Assembly (NCBI RefSeq): GCF_048128805.1
Contig: NC_135998.1
Span: forward strand, 10,774,656-10,838,655
Reading direction: 5' to 3'
From: Centroberyx gerrardi
Lineage: Eukaryota > Chordata > Actinopteri > Beryciformes > Berycidae
Length of the DNA: 64,000 nt
Shown: in pieces, positions 1-11,572 of the stretch
Layout of the letters: every line of letters starts with the position of its first letter
How positions within the stretch are numbered: the first letter of the stretch is position 1
Program-made: the position numbers and the translations under genes
Notes under the pieces: model-generated
Database searches by the model: none
Told to the model about the DNA's origin: nothing
The model's input: only the letters and a program-made list of their open reading frames with translations

Positions 1-405
1 AACTCTAGTTTAACTTTCTTCCCCAGCACTAATCAATCAGACACATAGGGGGAAGCGTTGCATCCTACACCACTAAAACAACAAATTGCCCACCTACCTG
101 AGGCACATCTACAGCTAATTGAGACTGGCTTTATTACCCACAACACCACAACAACCTATCAGAGGCTAAAGATTTGTTGTAGTTGGGTAGAGCGGGGCAC
201 TGTCCGGGCTGCTATTGGCTGAAGCTGGATTTTAGTGCTAACAGAATAGTGATTCCTGAACAGATGATCTGCCGGCGTCCATATGGCAGACCTCTGGGAG
301 TCCTTTGTGCTGTGACTGATGGACTCACATTAATGGCTGTCAACTTTAAAGGCTTCCTTCTCCACTTTAAAGGGCCGGGTCTCCTGGAGCTCCCCCACCC
401 TCCGC

Positions 406-406
<1 letters not shown>

Positions 407-442
<36 letters not shown>
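407..442. repeat. (CTG)n trinucleotide repeat
   Basis: About twelve uninterrupted CTG units. The opposite strand reads as a glutamine run inside a 129-codon open frame, but nothing around it resembles a gene, so I treat it as a simple repeat. Confidence 0.9.
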
Positions 443-987
443 ATCTTCTGGATGAATGGGGAGCCAGCTCCACGTTGATCTGGCAAAGTGTGCCTTTCGT
501 TTTGTATACAAACCCCCTCTCCACTTACCCCTCCCAAACCACACAGTCCCCTCCATCAGTGCACCCACCACCCTTTCTCTGTCCTGCCCCTCCCTAAACA
601 CCCCCCCACCCCCGTCAACCCTGCAGCCTGCACACTCCCTGCTCCAGACTTTGTGTTGGTGAAAAGGACCGTCTCAAATGTCCTGTGCAGCCATAGCAGC
701 TGCTCCTGGACCTTGCCATTCTTACAGACAAAGGGAAAAGAGGGGTGAGGTCTCGGTGCACCTTTGTGAAGGGCCCCTCCTGCCCCCCCCTCCCTCTGTG
801 CCCATTGATGAGGGTGTAAAAGTGGTAGCTGTAGCTTTTGTCTGAGTTTTGTTTTGGCGAGGGTGTGCGGTGGGGCCACAATACAAGCACATTTAGCCAT
901 CTGATCTGTTTCTAGAGCATACATGCACACATGCATGTATATACACATATGCACACACCACACGCACGCACACACACATATATACAC

Positions 988-990
988 ACA

Positions 991-1026
<36 letters not shown>
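988..1026. repeat. (CA)n microsatellite
   Basis: A compound CA/CG dinucleotide tract. A second pure (CA)n tract follows at about 1149-1186. Confidence 0.9.
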
Positions 1027-1029
<3 letters not shown>

Positions 1030-1146
1030 GCAAACACATGCACACGACTCTGGCACAGCCTGCTGACACAGACAGCATTCAGAGCACAGCTGGCTAGCAC
1101 AACCTCTTTAGGCCAACACGTCCTATCCAGTACTACTACCCCCCCT

Positions 1147-1187
<41 letters not shown>

Positions 1188-1897
1188 GTCGCTGCTGTGT
1201 CTGTGTGTCTACTCGGGGAACCCTTCAGGGCCTCAGCATTGTACGGAGAAGCAGACCAGTATTTTGGCAACAGTTGGCAGCATGTGTCAGCACTATAGAC
1301 CCTTTGGTTCCACCACTAGTCATTACAAAGCTGCAATTGTGAATACATGCATAAATACACATACAAATACACTGCCATCGTATTTATAATCTACACTCCC
1401 AAGATGTTTCTTTTTAAAGTTGAAGTGTCAGAGAAACAAATGCACAGCTAGCTGCTACTTTCACTGTGCTCATTGGTGTCTGTGTTTGCAGAATGTAATA
1501 TTTTGGAAACATGTAGGCTACAAAAGTCTGTGTTTATAATGCAGTATTCAGAATTATACATGTAAGATAGCTATATTACCTGAATGATGAGTGATACCAA
1601 AATGATAAAGAATCATATAGGCCATGCCAGATAAAGTGTTGATCATCACATAAATGTTTTTGAATTCTGAAATGTAAATGCTTAAAAATCCATATTTACG
1701 TAAGAGGTAAAATAATATTCGAGACTAAACTCAGTATTTTCTTCAATTACACATTCAGATGATAGCAACACTGCCTGAACATAAGCTGAAAATAAACTAA
1801 AAATACAGTAACAAACCCATATCACAGAGGTTCGTAATCGTGTCTGCAATAGAGCATGCATTTCAGGAGAGAATAGCCTTAGGGGCTTCCAATATGT

Positions 1898-1920
1898 TAA
1901 TCTAATTAGTGATTAGATTA
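1898..1920. promoter_or_regulatory. Palindrome of homeodomain-type sites
   Basis: Perfect inverted repeat with 9-bp arms, TAATCTAAT and ATTAGATTA, around the 5-nt spacer tagtg. It contains ATTA cores in both orientations and is followed by another TTAATCATGA. The arrangement suits dimeric homeodomain binding. Function is inferred from the motif only. Confidence 0.35.
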
Positions 1921-2024
1921 ATCATGAGTTGAAATGAGCCTGTCTGATAAAGATCAGAAATAGAAATTAGCATGAACAGCTGATGATTGAGGGAATGGGG
2001 GACATATGTGCAAGGGGAGAGATT

Positions 2025-2028
<4 letters not shown>

Positions 2029-2091
<63 letters not shown>
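2029..2091. repeat. (GT)n microsatellite
   Basis: About 30 GT units, followed by a shorter (GT)n at about 2151-2174. Confidence 0.92.
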
Positions 2092-2092
<1 letters not shown>

Positions 2093-2660
2093 TGCATGCA
2101 TGTTTATGCATGTGCATATACACAAGTCTACAATCTCTACGCACTTCTCTGTGTGTGTGTGTGTGTGTGTGTGTTTGTGTACACACATGCCTTTGTATGA
2201 GCACAGATTTATCAGTTAGGCCCTGACCCCGAGCACACAGTGACCTGGAGCAGACCAACAGCAGGGTTATGGTAATGATGGGGAAGATTTTAGCATAATT
2301 AGCAGACTAGGAGAAAACATGGAAGCAGACTAGAGGGGCCAGCTGACACCAGCATCCCTACAAACTTAAGGCACCCACTGGTGTTCAAACAGATGCTTTA
2401 CGGTTTTACAGAAACACAATTTCATTGCATCTTATTGTGACTTTTTATGCCATATGATAATATGTCAACTATGTCAACTAATTACTAATCAACTAGGCTG
2501 TTAGACATCTTTTAATCTAATGTCACTTTTCATGTAAACATGTGGGTAAAAATCTTTCTTGCTTTATTGTCCTTTTTTGCTTTGTATACACTACTTGGAA
2601 GAAAACTATCAGAAAGGACATGTTAGTAACCATCATAGAAAAGCCATGATACCCTAGAGG

Positions 2661-2760
2661 ACATTATTTACTGTGATTATGGGCACGATAGTGATGCAGC
2701 TAGGTACACCTATGTACCTAGCCGCATCATACCCATAATCACAGTATAAAAACATAATGT
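2661..2760. mobile_element. Miniature foldback element, about 100 bp
   Basis: Nearly the whole 100 bp is one inverted repeat. It begins with acattat and ends with ataatgt. The segments CTGTGATTATGGG, TGATGC and GCTAGGTAC recur as reverse complements around a short central loop (cctat). This looks like a foldback MITE rather than a microRNA precursor, since the pairing reaches the outermost bases. The family is unknown. Confidence 0.55.
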
Positions 2761-3070
2761 CTGGTATTATTTATATTTTTAACCCCAGCTACAATGTTGC
2801 AGAGTAGCAAGGCACAGTGAAGAAACATAAAATAAGTAGTCAAAGCTTATAGAGAGTGATTCATGATCACCAGGGAATGAAAAGTGAGCCATTCAGTCTC
2901 CATTTCACCTCGCTAATCAAATCAGTTGATCAAGTGCGTCACTAAAAATAGAAACACAACAGACTGTACAAGACCTGCTCCAGAGGAAGGGGCTGCGGAG
3001 GGGATTCCGATGCCTGTGTCCTAGGAAACGTGGTCAACCAAAACACCAATCAAATTGAACAGTCCCCCCC

Positions 3071-3086
<16 letters not shown>

Positions 3087-3120
<34 letters not shown>
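3087..3120. repeat. (CA)n microsatellite
   Basis: Pure CA tract preceded by a short (CT)n run. Confidence 0.9.
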
Positions 3121-3122
<2 letters not shown>

Positions 3123-4577
3123 CACGCGCATGCATGTATACACACCCAACATCCAACTCATCAGTACCATCTGCTCTAGCTCTAGGGGCTGCCTCAGCTC
3201 ACCAATAGAGAGAATAGAGTGGATGGAGGGGGGAGTTTGGGGGGGTTGAGTTGTGTTGAAAGGACACTTGAGAAGGGCCATGTGGCTGGAACAGAGCCCT
3301 TGTAAAATGGGTTGAGGCAGGGGGCAGCCGGGGTTGGCTGGGGTGAGGGGTTGGAGGGTTCAGACGATGGAATATTGTGACACGGGGCAATTAAAGAGCC
3401 GCCCTGCACTGATGTCCATTAGGCATGCACACGCACAGATCCACACACAGCAGCATGCTGTTATATGCATCTTGCATGGGTTAAAGCTTGCATATACCGA
3501 CGACACACGACACATATGCATATGGATGCATGCACACAAACACACTCATGCAGATACATGCACATGCACTCATCAATAATTGGATTTCAGAGCAACTTTT
3601 AAGAACAAAGACAGGGAGATGTCTTATTCATGTAGGACTCCTCAGCAGTGCATGTACATCCTCATATCTGCACACCAGCCTCAGGGCTTTTACCACTGTA
3701 CATGCATTCAATTTCACTCAATTGACTCCCACTGTGTCTGTGCAAATGAATGCAGGTATAAACCGCTTTAGCCCTTCTACAGACTAAAGAGTAAATATGA
3801 TGGGGCTTTTGTTGCCCTGGGCCATGGACTTTGACATGCCCTGCCTGAGGAGCTTGGGCTGGTAAAATTACTGCTGTCTTTTAAATCACTTCGTAATGCA
3901 CATTTTTACAGAGAACATTTGCTTATACCCTTTTATTCCTTGCTAATTTTATTTCTCGTTGACCCATTGTTTTATTCGTATCTGGAAATTGTATTGTTTA
4001 TCTTATTTATTTTTGTTTCATTGCCAGTAAAGCACATGGTAACTCCACTTTAAAATGTTCTATACACATACGTTTTTTTACTATCATGTTATTGTAAGTG
4101 AATGCGGCTTGCTCCTGCAGAGGCTCTCATTGTGTTGTCACTTCAATGGAGAGGTAGTGGTGGCTGGGGTGAGGTGGGGTGGGGTGGAGGGGGTTGTTGT
4201 TAGTCAGGATTTGGTTCTGAATGGATGAATGAGAGCTGGCTTGTGCCAGGCACAGGGCCTTCCTCCTCCTCCTCTCTCCACCTACTCCTCCCTCTCTGCC
4301 TCGCTCCTCTTGTCCATGTCATTATATGGGACAGCAGATGGAGTGAGTGTAGGGTTGGTTGCCAGGGAGATTTTAAGGGTTGGCTGTCTGTTTCAACTGG
4401 CCTGTGGTTTACGTCTGACATAGTTTGAGGCTTTGATACAGAGTGTATGTGTGTGTTTGTGTTGTTGTCGTTTGGGTGTATGACACAGTAAATGATAATG
4501 CTGATTCATGTTCACCCACTGGGACAGTGATCAAAACACACCTTTCTGGGGTAAAAGTCATATACGACAGGACCATA

Positions 4578-4578
4578 T

Positions 4579-4629
<51 letters not shown>

Positions 4630-4631
4630 TG

Positions 4632-4670
<39 letters not shown>
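4578..4670. repeat. (GT)n microsatellite, interrupted
   Basis: About 90 bp of GT units with two small interruptions. Confidence 0.92.
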
Positions 4671-4672
<2 letters not shown>

Positions 4673-6764
4673 AGGGGGTGTGCTGAAAGGAGGGGGTCAG
4701 TGTTAGGGCATGGGGGCTGGAGCAGCTGTTGACTGCTACATCAGTCCACAATGGTTAGCAGTGACATGCAACATGCTGGGTCAGAGTGAGTGAGGAGTTT
4801 GACTGCAAAGACACAAAGGCCACTTAAAAGTTCTGAATCTCAAATGAGAAATTGTTATTCACAAACAACGTGTGCCAGGAGCAAAAGAGCACATTCATTA
4901 GGCTGGATCTTCATTTGGTTGACTTTGCTTGGCTTGACAATAAGGACAGGATCATAATACTACTACTGCTGCTACTGCTACTACTTAAAGTTAGTTTGCT
5001 GTTTTTGTCTTTGCCCGCTGGATCACCACAACCACTATCCATTTCACCATACACTAACACATTGCTCACTCCTTTCTGTATTTAAAGCACTTGTATTTAG
5101 GACTGCAGAGCAATCAATACAATCACCGTTTTACACATAGTTCAATTGAGTTTCTTCTTTGACATGCAGAAATGCATAATGCAGTGTCAGCCAGGTATCG
5201 CTGGAACAGGTAGGGGCCCAGGGGAGGATGGGGATTGAACTGATATGTTTTGTTTACACTATGGTCTCTCATTTTTCTGTCATATAATGAGGTTTTCTGA
5301 ATCTGAATCTGAAACTGCCAGAATACGCAGCTATATGCACCCGATGTTCACTCTGATGGTCAGTGTCACTTTACTTGTCCAGGAAAGAATCGCTGAGTCT
5401 ACATGTGCATTTTAAGCAATGCTCTGCTTCACATTCATACAGTTGCACATATTCACACATGGGAGCTGCCCGATACAATCAATCTTCTCTTGTTGATCAC
5501 TGAGAGGTTCCACCGGAGCAGCTGAGGGCTCAAGTGCCTTGCTCAAGGGCATGTCAACGGTTGCTGTTGAGAGAGGGAAAAGCATTCTCATCCACTTTCC
5601 TCATCCAGGTTTTTCTAGTCGGTCCATGGATTCGATCCAGAACCCGTTGATTCAGCAAAGCCAATTAAAGTTGTCTGTTATTTGTTGCAGGATAAATTTC
5701 ACATAGATTATATATAACTGCTTCAAATATGACCCATTAAGATGACATGGTGTATTTCTATGGAATATTTGGAATACTCTTTAAAGCCTTATTTTCTGGT
5801 ATCTAATTTCTGGTATTAGTATGTTTAGGTATTATTTCCTCTGGTGTATTGAAGATAATACAAATAACTAATCAAATAAAGTATTAAGATTATAAGGCTG
5901 AAAATATAACTGTAACACAACCTTGAATCTAGATACTCCAGATATTCTGGGCAGAATGAAAGCAGAGTGAAGGTTACTTTGACATGTCAGAAGTTAATTG
6001 TAGTCAACTCTAAACCAGGAACAGTCAATTTGATGTTTACATGAGAAGCCAAGTGGGGTTGATTTAAAAGCAAGGAAAGCAAGAGGCAGCAGACTTGCAA
6101 AAGCATCTCAAAGGACCACATTGGTAAATTACTTGATCTATATGGATCATACTTGAAACAGACATCTAAGTTCTAAGAATATTTACCATACAACAAATTT
6201 AGGAGGACCTGTTTTAGCTTTACAACAGAAGGAGCTGACAGCTATTGTTCTTATATTAATGTTATCACACTTTGAACTACTTTTCAACACTTGCCTTCAA
6301 ATGAAATAACATAATTGTCTAAATTTTCTGAGGTACAAATAAAACGCATCACTTGTAATACCTTTCTGGGTAATGCTCACCATGGGTGGCAACAACTGTA
6401 TTGGTTTGTCACTTTTATAGAAAGCAATATACTACTGAATAGTCCCAAGTCAAAAGTGTGGCCAGAGTTAAACAGATTTAAGAAAGTCTACAGATTCACA
6501 TGTTGTCTGCTGTTTTGACGAGCTTGATATGAGTTGCAGGCTGACTTCAACTGTGTGCAGACTCAAAATTAATAGTAAAGGAACATTCAGAGTCAGTATC
6601 TCACTTATAAAGAAGCAAAAATAGGATTGAGGATGTCAAGTCAGAGAACTACACAGACAGTCAGCATACTGAAGATGAAGGCTAGATGTGGATTGATTTG
6701 TGCTACAGACAAAATTCAACTGTGGTGAAACTTCAGATGTAGAAGTCAAAGAACATTCAGAGAG

Positions 6765-7621
6765 CAATATTGAATTCAATTTTTTTATTTGTAGGCTTTC
6801 ATCATACAAAATAACAGATATGCAGTGATCCACTCATTTGTTTTGCCATAAATATAGCTGAAGTGAAACCTTCAGGAAGTACTACATGTTCTTTTTTTAA
6901 AATTTTCTTTCCATATTTGTTTCATAATAACTAATGTTCTATGGAAAATTTTACACAATTGTTCTTTTTTTTTTTTTTTACTTTGCTGTCAGTTCTAAAG
7001 TGAAACCTTTAGAGAACAGTCTCTTTTCAATAATTTTTTAGAATTTTTTCTCATTGTTACATTTCTAAAGTGAAACCTTTAGAGAATATTCAATAGTTTT
7101 TAAAATATTTTTTTGTCATTGTTAAATTTCTAAAGTGAAACCTTTAGAGAATTAAGACAATTCTGGAAAGTGGGAAACATATCCGCTGATTGCAACTGTT
7201 GTCATGTTGCTCAGCAAGAGGACATTTTAAAAAGTCCCTTTTTAAGAATGCCTCTTTCTCAGCACCGCTTCTTCTCCTGCTGCGCGTGCTTCAAGGTGCG
7301 ACATTTTGCTCTGTGGACCACAGGATGCAGAATTCGCTTCTCCTTTCTCTCCAAACCTCATCCGCACAAAGAATGAGGGTCGATGTGTCGCCCTTGTGGC
7401 ATACCTGACCTCATTCACATAAAGAATGAGAGTCATCTTGGCATGGACGGGACAAGAAGCGACGGTCACGGGGGCCCCTCGGGCCGGCGCCGTGCTGCCT
7501 GGACGGAATTCTCCTCAGGAGTATCCAGGGATGAGTAGAAACAGTGTCATCCTGTTCAGAGGATGAGTATTTCCGTAGAAGAAGGTTTACAGCATCTCAG
7601 AAGAGAGGAGTAAAGTCCAGA
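6765..7621 (-). other. 3'UTR of minus-strand gadd45g with stem-loop array
   Basis: This lies downstream of the minus-strand gadd45g stop codon. A possible polyadenylation signal, AATAAA on minus, lies at 6784-6789. In mRNA sense the stem-loop TCTAAAG-GTTTCA-CTTTAGA occurs at 7129-7148, 7064-7083 and 6994-7013. A fourth copy at 6858-6875 has stem CTGAAG/CTTCAG and the same loop. The sequence from 6994 rightwards is nearly identical, inverted, to the 3'UTR of the plus-strand gene. The exact transcript end is inferred. Confidence 0.6.
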
Positions 7622-8067
7622 TCAGCGCTCAGGGAGGGTGATCTCAGGAACCCAGTCGTTCAGACTGCGGCTCTCCTCACAGAACAGGTGCAGCTTCTCC
7701 AGAGCGGGGTCCTCCCAGGAACCATCGGCTGGGTTCTGTAGAAACAAGCAGGAAGGGCCTTTAGTCACAAGCAAACCAAACACTTTCTGCTCAAATGTAT
7801 CACATGGTCTTGTAAAATGCTTTGGTAGGATAGAGGCTGACTGGATCTGCTCTACATACCGTGATGAGGACGCAGTGGGCATCATCAAGCTGCTCAGCCT
7901 TGTCACCAACAATCTCAGCCAGGCGCTGCATGTCGCTCACTCTGACGATGCTGATGTCGTTGTCAAAGCAGAAGGACTGGATGAGGGTGAAGTGGATCTG
8001 CAGAGCGATGTCACACTCAAACTCCTCATCCACGGCCAGGATGCAGAAAGACACACTATCCAGATCA
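6994..8067 (-). repeat. Left arm of gadd45g inverted repeat
   Basis: Nearly identical, in opposite orientation, to 11827-12908. The arm covers exon 2, the 124-bp intron 2, exon 3 and the proximal 3'UTR through the third stem-loop. Similarity stops abruptly at the exon 2 acceptor: intron 1 is 111 bp in both genes but unrelated in sequence. Confidence 0.9.
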
Positions 8068-8279
8068 CTGTGGACAGAAAAGAGTCAAGTCTGTTAGCTG
8101 CTGCTCACATACAGTGATCAAGTAGGCTATTCTGAGAGCATGTCACAAGTCATTTTTCATGAAGATTTTTTTACTTACTCAGTCATTATTTTGGCACTCT
8201 CATAGACTCCAACAGTAAGGCGATCCTCGCTCTGAGCAGAGAGCAGAGCTTCTTTCAGAGATTTGCCAGGAGACTGCAT
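7622..8279 (-). CDS. gadd45g: Gadd45-gamma-like protein, copy with shortened N terminus
   Basis: Small acidic stress and differentiation protein of the Gadd45 family (L7Ae/L30e-like fold). The family is known to bind MTK1/MAP3K4, PCNA, p21 and CDK1. Coding exons on minus are 8279-8179, 8067-7860 and 7735-7622, with GT-AG borders, giving 140 aa. The gamma type is recognised from [39 protein letters not shown] and the C terminus [12 protein letters not shown]. The start chosen (MQSPGKSL) has an in-frame stop just upstream. A TATA box lies about 100 nt before it, so no earlier MTLEE-type exon fits, and the protein lacks about 14 N-terminal residues present in the partner at 11573. Exons 2 and 3 are almost identical to the partner, while exon 1 and intron 1 are diverged. 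Confidence 0.9.
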
Positions 8280-8375
8280 CTTGAAGTTAGTTCAAAGTCT
8301 GGGATCTGAGCTTCAGCAGGTGTGGATAGAAATCCAAGAGAAGAGTTGTTTGTGCTGGTTCTAAGAACTTGCCAG

Positions 8376-8417
8376 TATTTATAGTGGAGAGCCGGCACAC
8401 GCGCGCTCTGTGATTGG
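8376..8417 (-). promoter_or_regulatory. Core promoter of minus-strand gadd45g (TATA and CCAAT)
   Basis: On minus, TATAAATA lies at 8383-8376 and CCAAT at 8417-8413, about 30 bp upstream of it. The start codon is at 8279, leaving a 5' leader of about 70 nt if transcription starts 25-30 nt after the TATA box. A long C tract lies just upstream at 8434-8468. Confidence 0.65.
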
Positions 8418-8433
8418 CTGTTTGCGGACAATG

Positions 8434-8468
8434 CCCCCCCCCCCCCCCCCCCCCCCCCCCGCCCCCCC
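8434..8468. repeat. Poly-C / poly-G tract beside the gadd45g promoter
   Basis: 27 consecutive C, one G, then 7 C. On the gene strand this is a long G run immediately upstream of the CCAAT box, able in principle to form G-quadruplex structure. Its length may be affected by sequencing error. Confidence 0.85.
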
Positions 8469-11420
8469 TCATGGGCGCGTGCCTATAGAGAAAAGTTGGA
8501 AAGGTCGGGGGCAGTTTTGATTGAATGGATCAAATGCAAAACTCTGTGACCTTTTATCTGATGCCGTCAATTTACAGGAATAATTAAACCGCACATAAAG
8601 CCTAGACTCGTGTCCTCAAAGTTGTGGTAGATTTGGAAGGCAATCACTGGCAAATAATTTCCCTAGGAAATGTTGAAGCCTATACCTCGTATGAAATGAT
8701 ATAACTTTTGCAGAGCGTTCACTTGCCAAATTGTATCCCGTTACAAGGGCGTAGAAATCCCAGATCCAAACGGTCAAAAATGATGAAGTTATGCACCAAT
8801 AAAGGCTCGAAAATTCTGCACCCTAATCGGTGAGGCATTGCTATTATAATAAAACAGTATTTTCCGTTATCATGGTACGGTATGCACGATTTTAATTTCA
8901 CTGTATATCAGGTTGACTTCCAACTTATTACCAATTTCACTGGATAAGCTGTTTTTGTGGATCAGATTAGACAGTGGCACGCGCCGCTGCTTTGCATGCG
9001 TAAAGCAAGGCCTCACTTGAGGCGCGTGGCATCTGGAGATGCCTGCATGCTTTATCTCTATACTGCATCACTCTCCATAGCAACCAGAAGATACCATCTG
9101 TCCGTGGGGGAAGGTGAAGGGTCGACAATGGAAACTGCTGCACAATAAGTCAGCACCTGCTGTGCGCAATGGCCGCAAGCGATGCAGCTATTCATTCCAC
9201 TGCAAATATGATTTTATTCTCCAAGTTTAGCAGGCTCCCGACGCAGACCTTTACTAAAATTACACTCAAGTTCGACTAGATTGATCCCTGTTTTACTGCT
9301 TAAATAGATTGCTTTGGTCACGAAAAGCATGTATGCTATAAATATAGTTTTATCTGTATCTACTAGAGCGCTCGCTTATCTTCCCTCTCCCCAAGTGTTT
9401 AGTTGGTAAGACAGTCATGTTTGGACACACGGCAAGCCATACATTAAGAAACTTTGAGTTATTATGCAGCTTTAGATAATTTGCATCTGCACAAAGAGGC
9501 TTAGGGCTTTGCTCAATTGCCGTAGGTCACCAGAGAGGGGCCTGGCCACCAACACCTGTCGCGCACTGCTGGGAGGGGCCCCGTCCGGCAGATGTGCTTC
9601 AGCAACAATAGGTCGGTATCGATTTGCACGCGCCAGTCCTGTTGCCATGCAAGTTGATCCTTCCTAAAATAGCCCAGTGTCTGAGACCCTATCAGCTGGA
9701 TCAAACTTTGGTCCAAAGCCTCTTGGCCAGCTGATATGCTGCTCCAATATTTGTAAACTTTGCAGCATGCAGACCGACATTCAAAGTTGAGATCACTGTG
9801 CAGCGTCAGCGTTGCACAAGGAGCGATAGCCCGAAAATAAACAACTGACAGCTATTCTGGTATTCTGCCTCTTGTGCTTCTGCAGTGAGTTCCAGATAAG
9901 GGATTCTTGTTGTATAACAAAACACATTTTCAGCATTCTTACAACTGTTTACAACTCAAACTGAACGTGATTTTATCTGTCATTACAAGTCTGCAGCCCT
10001 ATCTGTGGCATGTTTTTGAGATAACACATATACTGCGATACTTAGTCATGAGTTTAGACCATGAGCTGTCTTCTTTCGCATTTAAATTGAATCAAAACAC
10101 AGACAACAGGCCAGCGAGTGCAGAGACTTGTAGACAAAGGAGCGGCGCGCCCTACGGTCGGGGTTGACCTGGGTTAGGGGAGGGGGTCCTCATAGCGACA
10201 GTTCTCCATCTGCCGCTCTGCTATCCACAGAACAATGGTGCTGAATCAATCACCGCCAACCTGTGTCGCCCACACAACCTCCCTACTCCAACCCCCTTTA
10301 TTTACGCAGCAGTAGCAGCACGCCAGACCTGATGCAAGATGTCTCTTTAGTTATTATGCACCTTACTAATCAAATGGGCATAAGCTGTATAGACAGAAAC
10401 TGCCCAATCAGTTGAACAGTCAAAATGAATGCGAAATTGAGCCGTGCGTAAAAGTTGTGCGTATTGGTCACAACCACGAAAATGAATGATAGAAAGATAG
10501 CTTCGTGTTAAATCGTGTTAAATTTTTACTCTTACTCGAAATCATGAAAATAGAATAGGCCTATAGAAGTAGTGAATCTTATACATTTAACACCAAACCA
10601 AGTAAGTAACTTTTTGGAAACTTGGAAAAATAGTTTTGCCTGTATAAAATTCCGTCCATGTGGCCCCTGTTCCCTAGAGTAAATAAATAAAAACCAAGCA
10701 AGGGTTTTTGGACAGCTGATGGCCACGTGGTACACATGGGCCAGCAGTGCAGATTGTGCGGCACGCACAGCGTTCTGGCACGCGCTAGTCATTTGCATTT
10801 GTATGGGGACCATGATAATAGAGGCTTCTGCGCGCACAATGGGGCCGTTTTAGCCAGCCTCTAGTCCTACAGATGGCATCATCCACCTGCCCTTTCTCTG
10901 TCTCGGGTGGGGGACAGGGGGGTTGGGACGCCTTCTGCACACTTTCTCCATGTTACTGTTTAAACACTCACTTTCACCAAAAACTAGATTGCAATTTTTT
11001 TGTTTTCATTATGCATGGTTTATATTTTTTAATTGATAAATTCTTGAAGCTCCTGCAGGGGCTACACATAGTCTATATCTAAGTGAACATTTGTCTTTGC
11101 CATTCCGAAAATGACAAGATGGCTATCTGTAATCTACTTTGAGAGTTTCTAAAACTAAAACTTCTAAAATTTAATTTAAAGTTTAATTACTGTTTAACAT
11201 AAATATATGCAATTTGAATCTTTTACTGTGTTTTTCCTAAGTTGCAGATGACAACAACAGAACAACAGAGTAGTGAAACTTTTGAAATGAAATTATTTTT
11301 AGTTAAAGCGCACGCCTAAGCCTGGCTCAGAGGGAGAACGTGGCTCGATGACCCCTATCAATCTGCCACGAGCCGGAGTGTGACAATAGCATTATCATAC
11401 CAATACACCATTCAGCTCAG
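8469..11420. promoter_or_regulatory. Inter-promoter region of the divergent gadd45g pair
   Basis: About 3 kb between the two divergent gadd45g promoters with no coding exon recognised and few repeats. It holds islands of complex, locally GC-rich sequence with recurring E-box and SOX-like sites. Examples are CACCTG 9553, CAGATG 9589 and ACAATAG 9605; CATCTG 10207 and ACAATGG 10232; CAGCTG 10713, CACGTG 10724, octamer ATTTGCAT 10791 and ACAATGG 10836. These suggest shared enhancers, which fits the known expression of gadd45g in neural precursors. No conservation data were available. Confidence 0.4.
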
Positions 11421-11473
11421 CCAATCAGAGCGCAGCGCTTTCACTGGGCCGCACGAGCTGGAGAGTATAAAAA
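11421..11473 (+). promoter_or_regulatory. Core promoter of plus-strand gadd45g (CCAAT and TATA)
   Basis: CCAAT at 11421-11425 and TATAAAAA at 11466-11473, about 100 nt before the start codon. The GC-rich stretch between them and the spacing are typical of a strong inducible vertebrate promoter. Confidence 0.75.
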
Positions 11474-11572
11474 GGGGACGCTCCACGTTTTAAGGCACTC
11501 TGCTTTTCGGATTTACTCTCCGACAACACAAACTCTCTAAAGCTCCCTTGCGGAATATTTTAGCTCATCATC

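Larger units (their letters stand above)
1..6764. other. Intergenic, microsatellite-rich, no gene recognised
   Basis: I recognise no coding exon in this stretch. Open reading frames here are mostly translations of (CA)n, (GT)n and (CTG)n repeats or of the T-rich and C-rich sequence around them. It holds a CTG run near 407-442, several dinucleotide microsatellites, a foldback element at 2661-2760 and a homeodomain-type palindrome at 1898-1920. Its right end borders the 3' end of the minus-strand gadd45g gene. It may contain distal regulatory DNA for gadd45g, but I cannot show that from one sequence. Confidence 0.6.

Noticed and set aside
212-601. Polyglutamine-containing open frame
   Set aside because: The Gln run is the simple CTG repeat, and no homology or splice structure supports a gene.
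931-1389. His/Thr-rich open frame of 152 codons
   Set aside because: Translation of (CA)n repeats.
2661-2760. microRNA precursor
   Set aside because: Complementarity runs to the outer ends like a foldback transposon; no evidence of a conserved mature arm.
6720-6745. A fifth stem-loop in the left gadd45g 3'UTR
   Set aside because: The sequence CTGAAGTTTCACCACAG in mRNA sense keeps only about 3 bp of stem and lies beyond the likely polyadenylation signal.
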